A DNA stretch of 50,951 bases, from positions 1 to 50,951 of the forward strand of contig CAMWTI010000005.1 of the NCBI GenBank assembly GCA_947177135.1, read 5' to 3'. A program made the translations under genes and the position numbers. Positions 15,926 to 26,586 of this stretch are shown piece after piece. The notes under the pieces were generated by a model. The model was not told where the DNA came from. It did no database searches and was given only the letters and a program-made list of their open reading frames with translations. Source of the DNA: an uncultured Porphyromonadaceae bacterium (GTDB taxonomy: Bacteria; Bacteroidota; Bacteroidia; Bacteroidales; Muribaculaceae). Positions within the stretch are counted from its first letter, which is position 1. Every line of letters starts with the position of its first letter.

Positions 15926-16195
15926 TTTTATTGTCTCGGGTTTGAATGTTGATGGGTTTTCTACAGGCAAATTTACTGCAAAAAATTAAATAAGCAAAAG
16001 GAGGGAACGGGGTCTATGATCACCGCAAGGCAGGCATGGCGGGATTTCAGAGGCATGAGGTCAGAATCTGCTGCCTGGCGTAAATCTTTGTGGCATAGTG
16101 ATAAATCACGCAATGGGATCTGACGCCGAAAGTTTTTTTCGCACGCTTGAATTTTTTTTGTAACTTTGTAGGCTGAAAAAACATAAATTAAGGAT

Positions 16196-17959
16196 ATGTA
16201 CAGGACTAATACCTGCGGTGAACTCCGCATAGATTCGGTCGGAGCGACTGTCACTCTGGCCGGTTGGGTGCAAAGAGTGCGCAAAATGGGTGCCATGACC
16301 TTCGTGGACCTGCGTGACAGATATGGCATCACTCAGATTGTGTTCAACGTCGAGGTTGATTCCGGGCTTTGTGAAGCAGCCAATCATCTGGGCCGCGAAT
16401 GGGTGGTTCAGGTGACCGGCACAGTTGCAGAGCGCACAGCCAAGAACCCGAATCTGCCGACCGGCGATATTGAAATCATCGCTTCTGAGCTGAAGGTCTT
16501 AAATTCAGCCCTGACACCACCTTTCACGATAGAGGAAGACACCGATGGCGGTGACGACCTGCGCATGCGTTACCGTTATCTGGATCTGCGCAGGCCCAAT
16601 GTGCGCCACAATCTGGAACTGCGTCACCGCATGGCAATCGCGGTTCGTGATTATCTTGACCGTGAAGGATTCCTTGAGATCGAAACCCCTATGCTTGTCG
16701 GGTCCACTCCTGAGGGCGCGCGTGACTTTGTAGTGCCATCGCGTATGAACCCCGGACAGTTCTATGCTCTTCCGCAGTCGCCACAGACCCTTAAGCAACT
16801 GCTGATGGTCAGCGGCATGGACCGCTACTTTCAGATTGTAAAATGCTTCCGCGACGAAGACCTCCGTGCCGACCGTCAGCCTGAATTCACTCAGATCGAC
16901 TGTGAGATGAGCTTTGTGGAGCAGGACGATGTGATCAACCTTTTTGAAGGCATGGCCAAACACCTGTTTAAGACCATCCGCGGAATTGAAATCAAAGAAG
17001 CGTTCCCCAGAATGACCTGGGCCGATGCCATGAAATATTATGGCAGTGACAAACCGGACACGCGCTTCGGCATGACATTCGTAGAGCTTGACGGAGTGCT
17101 GAAAGGACACGGATTCTCTGTTTTTGACTCGGCGGCATATATCGGCGGCATATGCGCCACTGGCTGCGCTAACTATACGCGCAAACAGCTTGACCAGCTC
17201 ACGGAGTTTGTGAAGCGGCCGCAGATCGGAGCCAAAGGTATGGTCTATGCCCGAGTGGAAGCCGACGGCAATGTCAAATCGTCGGTCGACAAATTCTACA
17301 CCCAGGAGACTCTTCAGGAAATGGCCAAAGCGATGGACGCCAAACCCGGAGACCTGATTCTGATACTGAGTGGCGATGACGTGATGAAGACACGCCGCCA
17401 GCTCTGTGAATTGCGCCTTGAAATGGGTCGCCAGCTTGGACTTCGTGACAAAGATAAATTCTCATGCCTGTGGATAGTCGATTTCCCAATGTTTGAATGG
17501 AGCGAGGAAGAAGGCCGCCTGATGGCGATGCACCATCCGTTCACTCATCCCAAAGACGAGGATATACCGATGCTCGACACTGATCCCGCTGCTGTGCGCG
17601 CCGATGCCTATGACATGGTGATCAACGGCGTGGAAGTCGGTGGCGGATCAATCCGTATCCACGATAGCGAATTGCAGGCTAAAATGTTTGAGATCCTTGG
17701 ATTTACTCCTGAGAAAGCACAGGAACAGTTTGGCTTCCTGATGAACGCGTTTAAATTCGGCGCGCCGCCTCATGGTGGTCTGGCCTATGGCCTTGACCGC
17801 TGGGTCAGCCTGTTTGCCGGACTTGATTCCATCCGCGACTGCATCGCATTCCCCAAAAATAATTCAGGACGCGACGTTATGCTTGACGCGCCGGCTCCTC
17901 TGGAGCAGTCACAGCTTGACGAGTTGCAATTGAAACTTGACGTCAAAAAGAACGACTGA
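16196..17959 (+). CDS. aspS: Aspartate-tRNA ligase
   Basis: 587 aa, [63 protein letters not shown] at 16161-16168 upstream. Confidence 0.97.
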   Translation: MYRTNTCGELRIDSVGATVTLAGWVQRVRKMGAMTFVDLRDRYGITQIVFNVEVDSGLCEAANHLGREWVVQVTGTVAERTAKNPNLPTGDIEIIASELKVLNSALTPPFTIEEDTDGGDDLRMRYRYLDLRRPNVRHNLELRHRMAIAVRDYLDREGFLEIETPMLVGSTPEGARDFVVPSRMNPGQFYALPQSPQTLKQLLMVSGMDRYFQIVKCFRDEDLRADRQPEFTQIDCEMSFVEQDDVINLFEGMAKHLFKTIRGIEIKEAFPRMTWADAMKYYGSDKPDTRFGMTFVELDGVLKGHGFSVFDSAAYIGGICATGCANYTRKQLDQLTEFVKRPQIGAKGMVYARVEADGNVKSSVDKFYTQETLQEMAKAMDAKPGDLILILSGDDVMKTRRQLCELRLEMGRQLGLRDKDKFSCLWIVDFPMFEWSEEEGRLMAMHHPFTHPKDEDIPMLDTDPAAVRADAYDMVINGVEVGGGSIRIHDSELQAKMFEILGFTPEKAQEQFGFLMNAFKFGAPPHGGLAYGLDRWVSLFAGLDSIRDCIAFPKNNSGRDVMLDAPAPLEQSQLDELQLKLDVKKND

Positions 17960-17964
17960 CGGAG

Positions 17965-18741
17965 ATGCCTGAAATTGCCGACATAATCGCAGCGATCGAA
18001 CAGACGGCACCGCTGAGCCTGCAGGAACAGTGGGACAACTGCGGACTGCAGGTCGGCCGGGTCAATGTGCCTTGCACAGGCGTCATGGTCTGTGTCGACG
18101 TCACAGACCGCGTCATTGACGCTGCCGTATCGTCCGGCTGCAATCTGATCGTGAGCCATCATCCTCTGATTTTCCGTCCGGTCAGACAGGTCGGCGCCGA
18201 CTCATTGTTATATAAAGCGATTGTGGCGGGAGTGACGGTCTATTCAGCGCATACTTCTCTCGACAATGCCCCGCACGGAGTGAGCCACGCGATGGCCCGG
18301 CAGATTGGCGTTGACGTGGAGCGGGTTCTTGCCCCGCTTGCCGCTCATCCTGATTGCGGCACCGGAGTGGTGGGGCTGCTCTCTCAGCCGATCACTCAGG
18401 CGGAATTTGTCGATCGTCTCAAGCAAGCTTTTGCCCTTGACTTTATCCGCTGTTCTGCCTTCTGCCCTGACCGGATGATCAGCAGAGTGGCACTGGTGGG
18501 CGGTGCTGGCGGAAGTTTCATTTCCGATGCCGTCAAAGCCGGTGCCGACGCTATCGTCACGGGCGATATCCGGCATCATGATTTCGTTGATCATGAACAT
18601 GAAATTTTTATGGCCGACATCACCCATTTCGACAGCGAAAAATATGCTAAAGAGATGATTTTACAGATTATCTCAGAAAAATTCCCTAACTTTGCAGCCT
18701 TGATCGCAGGGCCCGACACTAATCCGATAAATTATCTCTAA
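17965..18741 (+). CDS. Nif3-like dinuclear metal center protein
   Basis: PLSLQEQWDNCGLQVGR, NLIVSHHPLIF, YSAHTSLDNA, GDIRHHDF. Confidence 0.9.
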   Translation: MPEIADIIAAIEQTAPLSLQEQWDNCGLQVGRVNVPCTGVMVCVDVTDRVIDAAVSSGCNLIVSHHPLIFRPVRQVGADSLLYKAIVAGVTVYSAHTSLDNAPHGVSHAMARQIGVDVERVLAPLAAHPDCGTGVVGLLSQPITQAEFVDRLKQAFALDFIRCSAFCPDRMISRVALVGGAGGSFISDAVKAGADAIVTGDIRHHDFVDHEHEIFMADITHFDSEKYAKEMILQIISEKFPNFAALIAGPDTNPINYL

Positions 18742-18766
18742 CCCGAGAAAACATAACCACCAAAGC

Positions 18767-19528
18767 ATGGCAACTAACAAATCAGAACAATCACTGACTG
18801 TGGAACAGCGTCTGAGCAATCTGTATCAGCTCCAGACCATTCTTACTGAAATTGACCGCATCCGCACAATCCGCGGCGAACTTCCTCTGGAAGTAAAAGA
18901 TCTGGAAGACAGTGTGGAAGGGTTGAAGACGCGCATCGCCAATTTCAAAGCCGAAGTTGATGAACTGCGCAAGGCCACAGCGGCTGAAAACGCCACCATT
19001 GCCGAGGCAAAATCAAAAATAGAAAGATATAAGACACAGCTCGACAGTGTGCGTAATAATAAGGAATACGATATTCTTTCGAAAGAAATCGAATACCAGT
19101 CGCTTGAAGTCGAACTTGCCGAAAAGCATCTTGGAGAATATGCCCGCGCCATCGACACCAAGAAGGCCGAAATAAAAGCCACCGAAGAGATGATGGCTGA
19201 CTCACGGCACGTGCTTGCCGAAAAACAGGCTGAACTCGAAGAAATCATCAACGAAACCCGTCAGGACGAAGAAGAACTTCGCGACAAGGCTAAAAAACTG
19301 GAACCGAAGATCGATGAACGCACGCTCGCTGCATTCAAGCGCATTCGCAAAAATGCCCGCAACGGTCTTGGTGTGGTCTACATCCAGCGCAATGCGTGCG
19401 GCGGTTGTTTCAACCGCATTCCGCCGCAGAAGCAGATGGAGATCAGAATGCGTAAAAAAATCATTGTCTGCGAATATTGTGGCCGCATCCTCATTGACCC
19501 GTCTCTGGCCGGTGTCGAAGAGAACTAA
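18767..19528 (+). CDS. Coiled-coil C4-type zinc-ribbon protein
   Basis: Long coiled coil then ACGGCFNRIPPQKQMEIRMRKKIIVCEYCGRIL. Confidence 0.88.
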   Translation: MATNKSEQSLTVEQRLSNLYQLQTILTEIDRIRTIRGELPLEVKDLEDSVEGLKTRIANFKAEVDELRKATAAENATIAEAKSKIERYKTQLDSVRNNKEYDILSKEIEYQSLEVELAEKHLGEYARAIDTKKAEIKATEEMMADSRHVLAEKQAELEEIINETRQDEEELRDKAKKLEPKIDERTLAAFKRIRKNARNGLGVVYIQRNACGGCFNRIPPQKQMEIRMRKKIIVCEYCGRILIDPSLAGVEEN

Positions 19529-19558
19529 TCCTCTTATTTCCTACATTTATTTTTGCAA

Positions 19559-20746
19559 ATGAAGCTACTTCAGAAAAAACTCGCTGCCTATACCGTACCG
19601 CAGGAAGCAAAGGCTGCCGGCATATATCCTTATTTCCGCGCCATTGCTTCTGAACAAGATCCTGAGGTCATTATCGATGGCAAACGCGTGTTGATGTTTG
19701 GTTCCAATTGCTATAGCGGACTTGTCAATGACCCGCGAATCAAAGAAGCTGCAATTGAAGCCACTCGAAAGTACGGAACCGGATGTGCTGGATCTCCGTT
19801 TCTGAACGGCACCCTTGATCTGCACAAGCAACTTGAAGCAAGAATCGCCGAATATATCGGTAAGGAGGACGTGATGATCTACTCCACCGGATTCGGCGTC
19901 AACCTCGGCGTGGTCAGTTGCCTGACCGGACGTGAGGACTATATTATCTGGGACGAACAGGACCATGCCTCGATCATCGAAGGCCGACGCCTGTCGTTCA
20001 GCCAGTCGCTGAAATACAAACACAACGACATGGCATCGCTTGAAAAGCAACTTAGCAAATGTGACCCCGACAAAGTAAAACTCATTGTCACTGACGGTGT
20101 GTTTTCAATGGAAGGCGATGTGGCCAACGTGCCTGAGATTGTGCGTCTGGCCAAAAAATACAACGCTACAGTGATGGTTGACGAAGCCCATGGCATCGGA
20201 GTGTTCGGCCCGGGCGGACGCGGTGTGTGCCATCACTATGGCCTGGCCGACGACGTTGATCTGATCATGGGCACATTCTCAAAGTCGTTTGCATCGCTCG
20301 GTGGTTTCATCGCCACAGATAAGGAAATCACGAACTACCTGCGTCACCATTCGCGTTCATATATCTTCACCGCGTCAATCACTCCGGCCTCGACTGCTGC
20401 CGCACTCAAGGCCATCGACATCATGATTGCAGAGCCTGAACGTCAGGAAAATCTGTGGAAACTGACACGCTATGCTCTTGACGGTTTCCGCCAGATGGGA
20501 TGTGAGATCGGGGCGACCACAACGCCGATCATACCGCTGTTCATACGAGACAATTTCAAAACCTTCGCCGTGACTGCCGATCTGCTCAAAGAGGGCATAT
20601 TCGTGAATCCGGTGGTGTCGCCGGCTGTTGCGCCGCACGATACTCTGATTCGATTCTCACTGATGGCCACCCACACTCTTGAGCAGGTGACTGTGGCTCT
20701 GGAGAAGATACAGAAAGTGTTCAAAGCTCATGGCGTTATAGAGTAA
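19559..20746 (+). CDS. spt: Alpha-oxoamine synthase family; likely serine palmitoyltransferase
   Basis: MKLLQKKLAAYTVPQEAKAAGIYPYFRAI... FGSNCYSGL, DEQDHASIIEGRRLSFSQSLKYKHNDM, DEAHGIGVFGPGGRGV, GTFSKSFASLGGFIA; pattern close to the Bacteroides SPT as recalled. Confidence 0.78.
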   Translation: MKLLQKKLAAYTVPQEAKAAGIYPYFRAIASEQDPEVIIDGKRVLMFGSNCYSGLVNDPRIKEAAIEATRKYGTGCAGSPFLNGTLDLHKQLEARIAEYIGKEDVMIYSTGFGVNLGVVSCLTGREDYIIWDEQDHASIIEGRRLSFSQSLKYKHNDMASLEKQLSKCDPDKVKLIVTDGVFSMEGDVANVPEIVRLAKKYNATVMVDEAHGIGVFGPGGRGVCHHYGLADDVDLIMGTFSKSFASLGGFIATDKEITNYLRHHSRSYIFTASITPASTAAALKAIDIMIAEPERQENLWKLTRYALDGFRQMGCEIGATTTPIIPLFIRDNFKTFAVTADLLKEGIFVNPVVSPAVAPHDTLIRFSLMATHTLEQVTVALEKIQKVFKAHGVIE

Positions 20747-20760
20747 TCTGCAGGCAGAGA

Positions 20761-20982
20761 GTGAGTAAACCGAACTCTAAAAAAACAGGACAACCGAAGC
20801 GCACTATGCCCGCAGGGGTGTGGGTGCGCTTTGTCATTATCGGTGCCATATGGCTATGGCTATGCGGCATGGTGCTGGTGTCGCGTCCGCTCACCTTATG
20901 GACTCTCTTTGTGATAGCGGCATCCGGCATAGTGGTGTTTGTTCCGCTTTATAAAAAATATGTGCGGGATGGGAAACGATAA
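20761..20982 (+). CDS. Small two-TM membrane protein (GTG start)
   Basis: 73 aa, two hydrophobic segments; overlaps dxs start by 14 nt. Confidence 0.55.
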   Translation: MSKPNSKKTGQPKRTMPAGVWVRFVIIGAIWLWLCGMVLVSRPLTLWTLFVIAASGIVVFVPLYKKYVRDGKR

Positions 20983-22861
20983 ATTACCGATCATCAATTC
21001 ACCTGAAGAATTGCGGGCACTTGCTCCGGAAAAGCTTCCTGACGTCTGTGCCGAGCTTCGCCAGACGCTTATCAGGCATCTGGCCTCCAATCCGGGGCAT
21101 TTCGCTTCGTCGATGGGGGCCGTGGATCTCACAGTGGCCCTCCATTATGTGTTTGACACTCCGCGTGACCGCATTGTCTGGGACGTGGGGCATCAGGCCT
21201 ATGCCCACAAACTGCTGACCGGCCGGCGGGATCGTTTTCACACAAACCGGACTCTTGGCGGAATATGCGGATTTCCGACACCGGAGGAAAGTCCATACGA
21301 CACTTTTGCCGCCGGACACGCATCAAATTCCATCTCGGCGGCTCTCGGCATGAGCATTGCCTCATCGCTTGACAATGAAGTGCCGCGGCGTCACGTCGTG
21401 GCTGTGATCGGCGACGCCTCTATCTCAGGCGGCCTTGCCTTCGAAGGGCTTAACAACGTGGCCAACACGCCAAACAATCTGTTGATAATCCTCAACGACA
21501 ATGAAATGTCGATTGACCACAACACAGGAGCACTATCACGCTATCTGTCGGGCTTTAACACCTCTCGCCGATATAACCGCATGCGCTACAAAGGATATAC
21601 GTTCCTGCGCCGCATCGGATTGCTTGGTGACGGTTCACGCGGGCCGCTGATCCGTTTTGGCAACAGTCTGAAAGCACTTTTCACCCGCCAGCAGAACATT
21701 TTTGAGGGACTCAACATCAGATATTTCGGTCCGATTGACGGAAATGACGTCAGAGAAGTCGTGAAAGTGCTTTCAGACATCAAGGATCTCGACGGACCGA
21801 AACTGCTGCATCTGCGTACTCGCAAGGGCCTCGGATTTCCTGCCGCCGAAGCGGATCCGGCCACGTGGCACGCTCCCGGTCGATTCGATCCGGTCACTGG
21901 AATCCGACAGGATTCGGCCAATGCCTGTCCTAAATGGCAGGATATTTTTGGCCAGACGCTGCTTGAAATGGCCGGACTCGATTCACGAGTCGTGGGCATA
22001 ACCGCAGCGATGAGCACCGGCACTTCCATATGCATCATGCAGGAGTCAATGCCCGGACGCACATTCGACGTCGGAATTTCCGAAGGCCATGCCGTCACCT
22101 TTGCCGCCGGACTGGCCAAAGAAGGCAAGAAACCATTTGTGGCAATCTACAGCGCCTTCCTTCAGAGAGCCTATGACCATATTGTCAACGATGTGGCGCT
22201 TCTCAGACTGCCGGTGACATTATGTATTGACCGCGCCGGAATTGTCGGCGAAGACGGTGCCACACACCATGGAGCATTTGATCTGGCATATCTCCGCACT
22301 GTGCCGGGCATGACAATCGCGGCTCCATCCACAGCCGATCAGCTCAGGTCGCTGATGATCACTGCACTGAAATTCGACGGACCGTTTGCAATACGCTATC
22401 CGCGCGGATGCGTGCCCGACTCGCCGGCACAGACCGAGCCGGCCCCCATGCCCGTCGGCAAGGGCTACAAGATGCGCTCCGGTGCCGCTCTCACGTTCCT
22501 GACCATCGGACCCATTGCGCACACCGTGGCCGAAGCAACGGCCCTTCTGGCATCGCGTGGCATCGAGGCCGCTCACTTCGACATGATCTTTCTGAGACCA
22601 CTTGACGATGATATCATGGCCCAGGCCGTAAGTTCTGGCGCGCCGATCATAACGGTTGAAGACGGCATACGTGACGGCGGTCTCGGATCGGCCGTGACCG
22701 AATGGCTCTCTGATCATGGCCATAGCGAAATTCCGGTGACGCGTCTCGGCCTGCCGACTGATCATTTCGTGACACACGGATCCTCGTCCCAGCTATATAA
22801 ACTCTGTGGCCTTGATGTCGGGTCGATAGCTGACACTGCCGCTTCAATTCTGTCGAAATGA
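20969..22861 (+). CDS. dxs: 1-deoxy-D-xylulose-5-phosphate synthase
   Basis: VWDVGHQAYAHKLLTGR, GDASISGGLAFEGLNN, EDGATHHGAFDLAYLR; ATG at 20969 preferred over TTG at 20939. Confidence 0.95.
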   Translation: MGNDKLPIINSPEELRALAPEKLPDVCAELRQTLIRHLASNPGHFASSMGAVDLTVALHYVFDTPRDRIVWDVGHQAYAHKLLTGRRDRFHTNRTLGGICGFPTPEESPYDTFAAGHASNSISAALGMSIASSLDNEVPRRHVVAVIGDASISGGLAFEGLNNVANTPNNLLIILNDNEMSIDHNTGALSRYLSGFNTSRRYNRMRYKGYTFLRRIGLLGDGSRGPLIRFGNSLKALFTRQQNIFEGLNIRYFGPIDGNDVREVVKVLSDIKDLDGPKLLHLRTRKGLGFPAAEADPATWHAPGRFDPVTGIRQDSANACPKWQDIFGQTLLEMAGLDSRVVGITAAMSTGTSICIMQESMPGRTFDVGISEGHAVTFAAGLAKEGKKPFVAIYSAFLQRAYDHIVNDVALLRLPVTLCIDRAGIVGEDGATHHGAFDLAYLRTVPGMTIAAPSTADQLRSLMITALKFDGPFAIRYPRGCVPDSPAQTEPAPMPVGKGYKMRSGAALTFLTIGPIAHTVAEATALLASRGIEAAHFDMIFLRPLDDDIMAQAVSSGAPIITVEDGIRDGGLGSAVTEWLSDHGHSEIPVTRLGLPTDHFVTHGSSSQLYKLCGLDVGSIADTAASILSK

Positions 22862-24192
22862 AAATATTGATCGCTGGAGCCGGAGAGGTCGGCTCGCATC
22901 TGGCAAAATTGCTTACTCGTGAAGAGCAGGAAATAATCCTCGTCGACACAGATGCCGAAAAACTTGACCGTCTGGACTCAAACTATAATTTGCTGACAGT
23001 CTGCGGTTCGCCGTCGTCATTCGCCACTCTGGCCGAAGCGCGGGCCGGCAACTGCGATCTTTTTGTGGCCGTGACTCCCTTTGAAACGAACAATGTGGGG
23101 GCTTGTGCCGTGGCCAAATCGCTTGGCGCAAGACGCACCGTGGCCCGTATCGACAATTATGAATATATGCTCCCGGAGCATCGTGCGTTTTTCTCGGCCC
23201 ATGGAGTCGACTCGGTGATCTATCCCGAATATTTCGCCGCGCGCGAGATCGTGACGGCGCTCGAGCGCAACTGGGTGCGACACTGGTTTGAAATGCTCGA
23301 CGGAAGCCTGATCCTTGTCGGCGTGAAAATACGTGACAACGCCACTCTGGCCGGAATGCAGCTAAAGGACTTCGGCCAGCTTACCCGCCATTTTCATGTG
23401 TCGGCCATCAAACGTCGCCATGACACCATAATCCCGCGCGGCGACGACACTATACAGGCCGACGACATCATATACTTCATGACCCGTCCGGAACATCTCG
23501 ACGAACTGCGCCGGCTCTGTGGCAAGGAGAAGCACTCCATACGCAAGGTGATGATAATGGGCGGATCGCGAATAGCCATACGACTTGCCCGCATGCTGGC
23601 CGATACCCACAAGGTCACCATCATAGACCCGTCGCACCCGCAGTGCGTGAGCCTGAGCGAGAAGTGTCCGAAAGCTGAAATCGTATGTGGCGACGCCCGC
23701 GACAACGATCTTCTCATCGAGGAAGGAATCCGTTCGACCGACGCTTTTGTTGCGCTCAGCGATTCGTCTGAAACAAATATTCTGGCTTGTCTGACGGCAA
23801 AGGAATTCGGTGTACGCAAAACTATTGCCGAGGTGGAGAATATTCAATACATAGGCGAGGCCGAGGCGCTCAACATCGGCACTATCGTCAATAAAAAACT
23901 ACTGGCCGCAGGTGCTATTTTTCAACTGATGCTCGACGCCGACGCCAATAATGCAAAATGCATGGCGCTTGCCGATGCCGAAGTGGCCGAACTGGTGGCT
24001 CGTCCCGACAGCAAGGTGACGCGTGCCAGAGTGCGTGATCTGAATCTGAGTCACGACATGACGATCGCCGGACTGATCCGCAACGGTGAGGGCCTGCTTG
24101 TGGCGGGCGACACGCTGATCATGCCGGGTGACCGGGTGGTCGTGTTCTGTCTCAGTGGCGCCATCCACAAAATAGAGCGCCTGTTCAACTGA
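22858..24192 (+). CDS. trkA: Trk system potassium transporter TrkA (two RCK units)
   Basis: MKILIAGAGEVGSHLAKLL...; second Rossmann MIMGGSRIAIRLARML; ATGA overlap with dxs. Confidence 0.93.
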   Translation: MKILIAGAGEVGSHLAKLLTREEQEIILVDTDAEKLDRLDSNYNLLTVCGSPSSFATLAEARAGNCDLFVAVTPFETNNVGACAVAKSLGARRTVARIDNYEYMLPEHRAFFSAHGVDSVIYPEYFAAREIVTALERNWVRHWFEMLDGSLILVGVKIRDNATLAGMQLKDFGQLTRHFHVSAIKRRHDTIIPRGDDTIQADDIIYFMTRPEHLDELRRLCGKEKHSIRKVMIMGGSRIAIRLARMLADTHKVTIIDPSHPQCVSLSEKCPKAEIVCGDARDNDLLIEEGIRSTDAFVALSDSSETNILACLTAKEFGVRKTIAEVENIQYIGEAEALNIGTIVNKKLLAAGAIFQLMLDADANNAKCMALADAEVAELVARPDSKVTRARVRDLNLSHDMTIAGLIRNGEGLLVAGDTLIMPGDRVVVFCLSGAIHKIERLFN

Positions 24193-24214
24193 TATTTGAA
24201 ACGATTGTTTTGCT

Positions 24215-25681
24215 ATGAATCATTCATTGCAGCGCATTAATTTCCCAATGGTGGCACGCGTGATCGGATGGCTGCTTCTGATCGAAGCGGTGTTCATGTG
24301 TGTCCCGACTCTGATGGCGCTGCTCTGCCATGAGGCGGCGGCCATGCGCGCGTTCGGACTGCCGGCGGCGCTCACTGCCACTGTCGGTGCCGTCTGCGTG
24401 AAGTTTATCAGGCCCCGACGCACCGACATGGGCAAGCGCGAAGGTTTTTTGCTGACGGCGCTGGTATGGGTCGTGTTTTCGCTTTTCGGCATGTTGCCGT
24501 TCATGCTCGCCCCTTCTGCCCGGCTCAATCTCTCGCAGGCCTTTTTTGAAGCGATGAGCGGATTCACCACGACAGGATCGTCGCTTGTGGCCGACACCGA
24601 CTCGCTGTCATGCGCCGTTAATATATGGCACTGCCTGAGCCAGTGGATCGGAGGGCTCGGAATCATCATTTTCACTCTTGCGGTGATCCCGATGTTCAAC
24701 ACTTCGGGCGGCATGCAGATGTTCAGCGCCGAGGCCACCGGAATAACGGTCGATAAAATTCGCCCGCGGATTTCGTCGACAGCCAAAGAGATGTGGGCCA
24801 TGTATCTGGCTCTCACGCTGTTGCTCTTTGCCTTGCTGTGGGCCGGTCCGATGGACGGATTCACTGCGGCATGCCACGCCATGGCGACTATGAGCACCGG
24901 CGGATTCACCACCGCCAATGCCGGAGTGAGCACCTGGGCCACTCCATATGTCAAGATCGTGCTCACCGTGTTTATGTTCATCGGCGGCGTGAACTTCGCC
25001 ATCATATATCGCACACTTCACGGCCAGTTCGCATCCGTGGCCTCCAATGATTCGCTGAAGACATTCGTGCGCATTATCCTGTTCGGCTCCATTGTCACCG
25101 CGCTGTGCGTGATTGCCTCAGGGCGGGTGGAGTCGTGGCAGAGCGTCACCATAGACCCGCTGTTTCAGGTGGTCAGCTGCATGACTTCCACCGGATATGC
25201 CTTGCCTGCATTCACTTCGTGGGGACCGGCCGCGGTGGGTATCGGCTTTCTGTTGATGTTTTCGGGCGGATGTGCCGGATCGACGAGTGGCGGAGCCAAG
25301 ATTGACCGCCTGGTCTATCTGTTTAAATACCTGTCCAACCAGATGCGCCTCACGCTCCGCCCCAACGCAGTCTGCCCGGTTATCATCAACAACCGGGTGG
25401 TCCACTCCACCACAGTCAATAAAGTCGTGGCGTTTCTGTGCATCTGGGTTATTGTGATTGTGGCCGGATCCATAATCCTATCGATGCTCGGCATGCCTCT
25501 CCAGGCTGCATTCTACTGCTCCTTCTCCGCCATATCCAATGCCGGGTTTGAATCGTTTGCCTATGAATACAACAACGCTCCCGATGCGGGCCTGTGGGTG
25601 CTTTCGGCCATCATGCTGATCGGCCGCCTGGAGATATTCACCGTCTTGATTCTGTTTACGCGCACTTTCTGGCACCGCTGA
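24215..25681 (+). CDS. trkH: TrkH family potassium uptake protein
   Basis: FFEAMSGFTTTGSSL, SQWIGGLGIIIF, MSTGGFTTANAG, GGCAGSTSGGAKIDR. Confidence 0.93.
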   Translation: MNHSLQRINFPMVARVIGWLLLIEAVFMCVPTLMALLCHEAAAMRAFGLPAALTATVGAVCVKFIRPRRTDMGKREGFLLTALVWVVFSLFGMLPFMLAPSARLNLSQAFFEAMSGFTTTGSSLVADTDSLSCAVNIWHCLSQWIGGLGIIIFTLAVIPMFNTSGGMQMFSAEATGITVDKIRPRISSTAKEMWAMYLALTLLLFALLWAGPMDGFTAACHAMATMSTGGFTTANAGVSTWATPYVKIVLTVFMFIGGVNFAIIYRTLHGQFASVASNDSLKTFVRIILFGSIVTALCVIASGRVESWQSVTIDPLFQVVSCMTSTGYALPAFTSWGPAAVGIGFLLMFSGGCAGSTSGGAKIDRLVYLFKYLSNQMRLTLRPNAVCPVIINNRVVHSTTVNKVVAFLCIWVIVIVAGSIILSMLGMPLQAAFYCSFSAISNAGFESFAYEYNNAPDAGLWVLSAIMLIGRLEIFTVLILFTRTFWHR

Positions 25682-25707
25682 GCGGCGAGGAGAGTGAGTG
25701 ACGCTGC

Positions 25708-26586
25708 TCAGCGTATGCCGCGAAGAAAGTCTGCGCCCGACATCGCGCGCTTGCCGGCAGGCTGCACCTTTGTCAGCTCCAGCGGACCGTCGGCGCATTC
25801 CACATACAGCCGGTCAGAATGACGCTCTGCAGGCACTGCCGCTTCCAGCACTTTCAGCTCTGTTCCGTGGCATGCTATGCGCGCGGCAGGGTAGGGTGAA
25901 AGTCCGCGAATGTGATTGCGCACCTGTTCGCGGCTCTTCGACAGATCGATCATGCAGTCTTCGCGAAAAATCTTCGGCGCAGCCGAAGCCTCCTCGTCGG
26001 GCTGTTTGCGCGGAGTGGCCGTTCCGTTGGCCAGATCCTCGAGTGTGGCCACTGTCACTCTGGCGCCAAGCTCCATCAGCCGGTCATGGACTGAACCGAC
26101 ATTTTCGTCGGGGCCGATCGTTATGCGCTCCTGGCGCAGAATGTCGCCGGTGTCGATCTCATGCTTGAGCAGGAAAGTGGTCACGCCGGTCTCGGTGTCG
26201 CCGTTCATCACCGCGCGGTTGATCGGAGCGGCGCCACGATAGCGAGGCAGCAATGACGCATGAAGATTGAAAGTGCCCATCGGAGGCATGGCCCACACCG
26301 CCTCCGGCAGCATGCGGAACGCGATCACCACAAACAGGTCGGCTCCGATGGCCCGCAGCGCATCCAGAAACTCCTGGTCGCGCAGCTTTTCCGGCTGCAT
26401 CACCGGAATGCCGTGCTCTGTGGCATATTGCTTCACGGCCGACGGCAGCAACTTGTGGCCGCGGCCTGCCGGCTTGTCTGTTGCGGTGACAACTGCAGCC
26501 ACTTCATGACCGGCGCGGATTATGGCGTCGAGGCTCGGCACCGCAAACTCCGGGGTGCCGAGAAATACTATCTTAAGCTTTCTCAT
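25708..26586 (-). CDS. fmt: Methionyl-tRNA formyltransferase
   Basis: VFLGTPEFAVPSLDAII, FNLHASLLPRYRGAAPINRAVMNGDTETGVT; ATGA overlap with the RluA gene. Confidence 0.95.
   Translation of the reverse strand: MRKLKIVFLGTPEFAVPSLDAIIRAGHEVAAVVTATDKPAGRGHKLLPSAVKQYATEHGIPVMQPEKLRDQEFLDALRAIGADLFVVIAFRMLPEAVWAMPPMGTFNLHASLLPRYRGAAPINRAVMNGDTETGVTTFLLKHEIDTGDILRQERITIGPDENVGSVHDRLMELGARVTVATLEDLANGTATPRKQPDEEASAAPKIFREDCMIDLSKSREQVRNHIRGLSPYPAARIACHGTELKVLEAAVPAERHSDRLYVECADGPLELTKVQPAGKRAMSGADFLRGIR

Noticed and set aside
15971-16150. Possible gene remnant between DJ-1-like gene and aspS
   Set aside because: Translated in several frames without recognisable similarity; left unannotated.
24220-25014. 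264-aa minus-strand ORF
   Set aside because: Antisense to trkH.
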